Shown here: positions 61,240 through 64,000 of the stretch, in pieces | How the letters are laid out: every line of letters starts with the position of its first letter | How positions within the stretch are numbered: the first letter of the stretch is position 1 | Position numbers and translations under genes: made by a program | DNA from: Bacteroidota bacterium | Lineage (GTDB): Bacteria; Bacteroidota; Bacteroidia; Flavobacteriales; Flavobacteriaceae | Assembly (NCBI GenBank): GCA_023446155.1 | Contig: JAEXIT010000012.1 | Span: 62,001 to 126,000, forward strand | Length of the DNA: 64,000 nucleotides | Direction: 5' to 3' | The notes under the pieces: generated by a model | Database searches by the model: none | The model's input: the letters and a program-made list of their open reading frames with translations, nothing else | What the model was told of the DNA's origin: nothing

Positions 61240-63087
61240 ATGTGTGGTATTGTAGGTTATGTGGGTCACAGAGAAGCTTATCCTGTGATTATAAAAGGTC
61301 TTAAAAGACTGGAATATAGAGGGTATGACAGTGCTGGTGTGGTGTTGTGGGATGGTGAAGATTTGAAACTGTCGAAAACCAAAGGTAAAGTTACCGATCT
61401 GGAAGCGCGTGTGGCGGCAGAGATAACAACTACAGGTTCAATCGGAATGGGACATACCCGTTGGGCGACTCATGGAGTGCCGAATGATGTGAACTCGCAT
61501 CCGCATGTTTCTAATTCAGGTGATCTTGTGATTATTCACAACGGGATCATTGAAAATTACGAGCCGCTTAAAAAAGAATTAATAAAAAGAGGGTATGTTT
61601 TTAAATCGGATACCGATACGGAGGTGTTGGTGAATCTGATTGAAGATGTGCAAAAACAGGAAAACCTGAAATTGGGGAAAGCGGTTCAAAAAGCGCTAAA
61701 CCAAGTGGTAGGGGCCTATGCTATCGCTGTTTTTGATAAGAAAAAACCAAATGAGATTGTGGTGGCCCGTTTGGGTAGTCCTTTGGCAGTTGGTATCGGG
61801 GAGGATGAGTATTTTATCGCTTCCGATGCTTCTCCTTTTATCGAATATACCAGTAATGCGATTTACCTGGAAGATGAGGAAATGGCGATTATTCGTCTGG
61901 ATAAACCGATGAAGGTTCGTAAAATTAAAGACGATTCATTGGTAGATCCGTATATTCAGGAATTGCAAATGAACCTGGAGCAAATTGAAAAAGGTGGTTA
62001 TGATCACTTTATGTTAAAAGAGATTTATGAGCAGCCTAGTGTGATTAAAGATACCTATAGAGGGCGTCTATTGGCAAATAAAGGAATTATCCAGATGGCC
62101 GGTGTTGAGGATAATATTGAAAAATTCCTGAATGCTAACAGAATTCTGATTGTAGCTTGTGGAACCTCATGGCATGCTGGTCTTGTCGCGGAATATGTAT
62201 TGGAAGAGTTTGCGCGAATCCCGGTAGAAGTGGAATATGCTTCGGAATTCCGTTACCGCAATCCAATCATCTATCCGAACGATGTGGTAATTGCAATTTC
62301 GCAGTCGGGTGAAACAGCCGATACCTTAGCGGCAATTAAATTGGCTAAAGAAAAAGGAGCTTTTGTTTTTGGAGTGTGTAATGTGGTAGGATCTTCTATT
62401 TCGCGTGAAACACATGCCGGAGCGTATACGCATGCCGGACCGGAAATCGGAGTGGCTTCTACAAAAGCTTTTACAACGCAGATTACAATCTTGACGTTAA
62501 TCGCGTTGCGTTTGGCTAAAGCGAAAGGAACAATGAGTAATTCCGATTACCAACGTTATTTGTTGGAGTTGGAGTTGATTCCTGAAAAAGTGGAAGAGGC
62601 TTTGACAACAAATGAGATAGCAAAAACAATTGCCGAAATCTATAAAGATGCGCCAAACTGTTTGTATCTGGGAAGAGGATATAATTTCCCGGTAGCACTG
62701 GAAGGAGCGTTAAAATTGAAAGAGATCTCGTATATCCATGCAGAAGGATATCCGGCTGCTGAAATGAAACACGGGCCTATCGCGCTTATCGACGAGCAGA
62801 TGCCGGTGGTGGTTATTGCGCCAAAACAAAATCATTATGATAAAGTGGTGAGTAATATCCAGGAAATCAAAGCGCGTAGTGGGAAAATCATTGCCGTGGT
62901 AACGAAAGGAGATACACAGGTGAAGGAACTGGCCGATCATGTTATCGAAGTTCCGGATACTGCCGAGGCATTAACGCCGCTATTGGCTACAATTCCATTG
63001 CAGTTGCTGTCATATCATATCGCAGTATTGCGTAATTGTAATGTCGACCAGCCAAGGAACCTGGCAAAATCAGTTACGGTAGAGTAA
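61240..63087 (+). CDS. glmS: Glutamine--fructose-6-phosphate aminotransferase
   Basis: Makes glucosamine 6-phosphate for peptidoglycan and lipopolysaccharide. 615 residues. The N-terminal glutaminase starts with Cys2 after Met (MCGIVGYVGH); two SIS sugar-isomerase domains follow (CGTSWHAG, ISQSGETADT, and the final LRNCNVDQPRNLAKSVTVE). Uses fructose 6-phosphate, which pgi can provide. No glmS-type ribozyme fold is visible ahead of it. Confidence 0.97.
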   Translation: MCGIVGYVGHREAYPVIIKGLKRLEYRGYDSAGVVLWDGEDLKLSKTKGKVTDLEARVAAEITTTGSIGMGHTRWATHGVPNDVNSHPHVSNSGDLVIIHNGIIENYEPLKKELIKRGYVFKSDTDTEVLVNLIEDVQKQENLKLGKAVQKALNQVVGAYAIAVFDKKKPNEIVVARLGSPLAVGIGEDEYFIASDASPFIEYTSNAIYLEDEEMAIIRLDKPMKVRKIKDDSLVDPYIQELQMNLEQIEKGGYDHFMLKEIYEQPSVIKDTYRGRLLANKGIIQMAGVEDNIEKFLNANRILIVACGTSWHAGLVAEYVLEEFARIPVEVEYASEFRYRNPIIYPNDVVIAISQSGETADTLAAIKLAKEKGAFVFGVCNVVGSSISRETHAGAYTHAGPEIGVASTKAFTTQITILTLIALRLAKAKGTMSNSDYQRYLLELELIPEKVEEALTTNEIAKTIAEIYKDAPNCLYLGRGYNFPVALEGALKLKEISYIHAEGYPAAEMKHGPIALIDEQMPVVVIAPKQNHYDKVVSNIQEIKARSGKIIAVVTKGDTQVKELADHVIEVPDTAEALTPLLATIPLQLLSYHIAVLRNCNVDQPRNLAKSVTVE

Positions 63088-63093
63088 AATAGT

Positions 63094-63122
63094 AAAGCGG
63101 ATTTTTCGGAATTCGCTTTTTT
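63094..63122 (+). terminator. Terminator after glmS
   Basis: Stem AAAGCGGA/TTCGCTTT (one G-T pair) with a ten-base loop and T run. Confidence 0.65.
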
Positions 63123-63169
63123 ATTATAAAAATTCAAAAATTAAATTGCGTAATTAGCATATAAAAAAC

Positions 63170-63177
63170 TATCTTTG
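63170..63177 (+). promoter_or_regulatory. -7 box of the atpD promoter
   Basis: TATCTTTG, exact match to TAnnTTTG. TTG at 63146-63148 gives a spacer of 21, slightly long. The start codon is 61 bases further on, leaving a leader of some 55 bases. Confidence 0.6.
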
Positions 63178-63182
63178 CGCTC

Positions 63183-63202
63183 TGAAAAAAGAGGTTTTTT
63201 CA
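63183..63202 (+). other. Hairpin in the atpD leader
   Basis: Perfect inverted repeat TGAAAAAA-GAGG-TTTTTTCA at the very start of the predicted transcript. It might stabilise the mRNA or modulate initiation; a weak A-T stem, so the effect is uncertain. Confidence 0.4.
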
Positions 63203-63238
63203 AGAAACGTAAATAGCTGTTTAATAAATACATAAGCA

Positions 63239-64000
63239 ATGTCTAAAGGAATAGGAAAAGTTGCACAGATTATCGGACCTGTGGTTGACGTAGTATTCAA
63301 CACACAAAATGCCGAACTTCCAAAGATTTATGATTCATTAGAAATCACTAAAAATGATGGTTCAAAATTAGTACTTGAAGTACAGTCTCACATCGGTGAA
63401 GATACTGTTCGTACTATCTCCATGGATTCTACCGATGGATTAAGCAGAGGTCAAGAAGTTGTTGCTTCTGGAGCTCCAATCCAAATGCCAATTGGAAAAG
63501 ATATTTATGGACGTTTATTTAACGTAATCGGAGACGCTATTGACGGTCTTGGAGATTTGCCAAAAGAAGGTGAAAACGGATTACCGATCCACCGTCAGGC
63601 GCCAAAATTTGAAGATTTATCAACGTCATCAGAAGTTTTATTTACCGGAATCAAAGTAATCGATTTGATCGAGCCTTATGCAAAAGGAGGAAAAATTGGT
63701 TTGTTTGGTGGTGCCGGTGTTGGTAAAACCGTATTGATCCAGGAGTTGATTAACAATATTGCAAAAGGTCACGGTGGTCTTTCTGTATTCGCTGGAGTAG
63801 GAGAAAGAACACGTGAAGGAAATGACTTACTTCGTGAGATGTTGGAGTCAGGAATTATTAAATATGGTGACGATTTCATGCACTCTATGGAAAATGGAGG
63901 ATGGGATTTATCCAAAGTAGACAAACCGGGTATGAGAGAGTCTAAAGCGACTTTCGTTTTCGGTCAGATGAACGAGCCACCAGGAGCACGTGCACGTGTA
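63239..64000 (+). CDS. atpD: ATP synthase subunit beta (3' partial)
   Basis: First 254 codons of the catalytic F1 subunit; the gene runs off the window. Starts MSKGIGKVAQIIGPVVDVVF, then the Walker A GGAGVGKT (bases about 63706-63729) and GERTREGND. It has its own promoter and follows glmS. It is separated from the rest of the F1 genes, as is usual in Bacteroidetes, where atpD and atpC form a unit. Confidence 0.97.
   Translation, partial: MSKGIGKVAQIIGPVVDVVFNTQNAELPKIYDSLEITKNDGSKLVLEVQSHIGEDTVRTISMDSTDGLSRGQEVVASGAPIQMPIGKDIYGRLFNVIGDAIDGLGDLPKEGENGLPIHRQAPKFEDLSTSSEVLFTGIKVIDLIEPYAKGGKIGLFGGAGVGKTVLIQELINNIAKGHGGLSVFAGVGERTREGNDLLREMLESGIIKYGDDFMHSMENGGWDLSKVDKPGMRESKATFVFGQMNEPPGARARV

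Noticed and set aside
1..64000. CRISPR array, rRNA operon or insertion sequence
   Set aside because: No regularly spaced repeats, no rRNA sequence and no transposase frame were found on reading.

Overview
The window looks like chromosome of a Flavobacteriaceae bacterium, probably Flavobacterium or a close relative. Three things point there: C-terminal type IX secretion (T9SS) sorting domains on two complete secreted enzymes and one gene remnant; promoters with the Bacteroidetes -7 box TAnnTTTG; and family-typical genes (DUF4270, DUF4286, a TonB receptor with a carboxypeptidase-like N-terminus, an OlsF/GlsF-type acyltransferase, a Tdh of the epimerase type). The host genes look to be near 40-43% GC by eye. 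Both ends are cut: a tryptophan dioxygenase family gene on the left and atpD on the right.

Layout. 1-7.2 kb (+): kynA-like, M23 peptidase, pgi, a CPBP protease and a TonB receptor. 7.2-16.9 kb (mostly -): DsbA-like oxidoreductase, mfd, lipoproteins including a globin-like one, aldehyde dehydrogenase, and a small thioredoxin operon under a Crp/Fnr-type palindrome; tdh is the only + gene here. 17.0-22.6 kb: an AT-rich block lying between two 50-bp near-identical repeats, the right copy running into the 3' end of tRNA-Asn. It carries an AAA ATPase, an S8 subtilase, a RusA-like resolvase and a PD-(D/E)XK-HEPN nuclease, all on the minus strand. 22.7-34.9 kb: rseP, an M1 peptidase, serS, TPR protein, rsmA, mgtE, proC and a 2-hydroxyacid dehydrogenase. 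35-42.9 kb: olsF-like acyltransferase, xth, an OmpA lipoprotein, tas, a secreted sugar dehydrogenase and a large protein with a Tae4-like amidase end. 43-49.8 kb: a LytS/LytTR-type two-component system with a SIMPL-like protein, an alpha/alpha-toroid protein, a 26-residue membrane peptide and a DUF4139 protein. 49.8-58.7 kb (-): GT51 transglycosylase, PEBP, an AraC regulator, and an operon panC-panD-flippase-esterase-radA-lipoprotein. 58.8-64 kb (+): a GT5 N-domain protein, DUF4270, glmS, atpD.

Two parts stand out. The first is the island at tRNA-Asn, which looks like a compact defence or conflict locus: an ATPase-protease pair plus a nuclease pair. The second is the LytTR locus. Upstream of two of its minus-strand transcription units lies the same 40-bp sequence (31 of 40 bases identical). 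It contains direct repeats GGTGAA 21 bp apart and sits exactly 18 bp behind a TAnnTTTG box in both places. This makes it a strong candidate for the response regulator's binding site and ties the genes into one regulon.

All function calls come from reading motifs by eye; no database search was possible.
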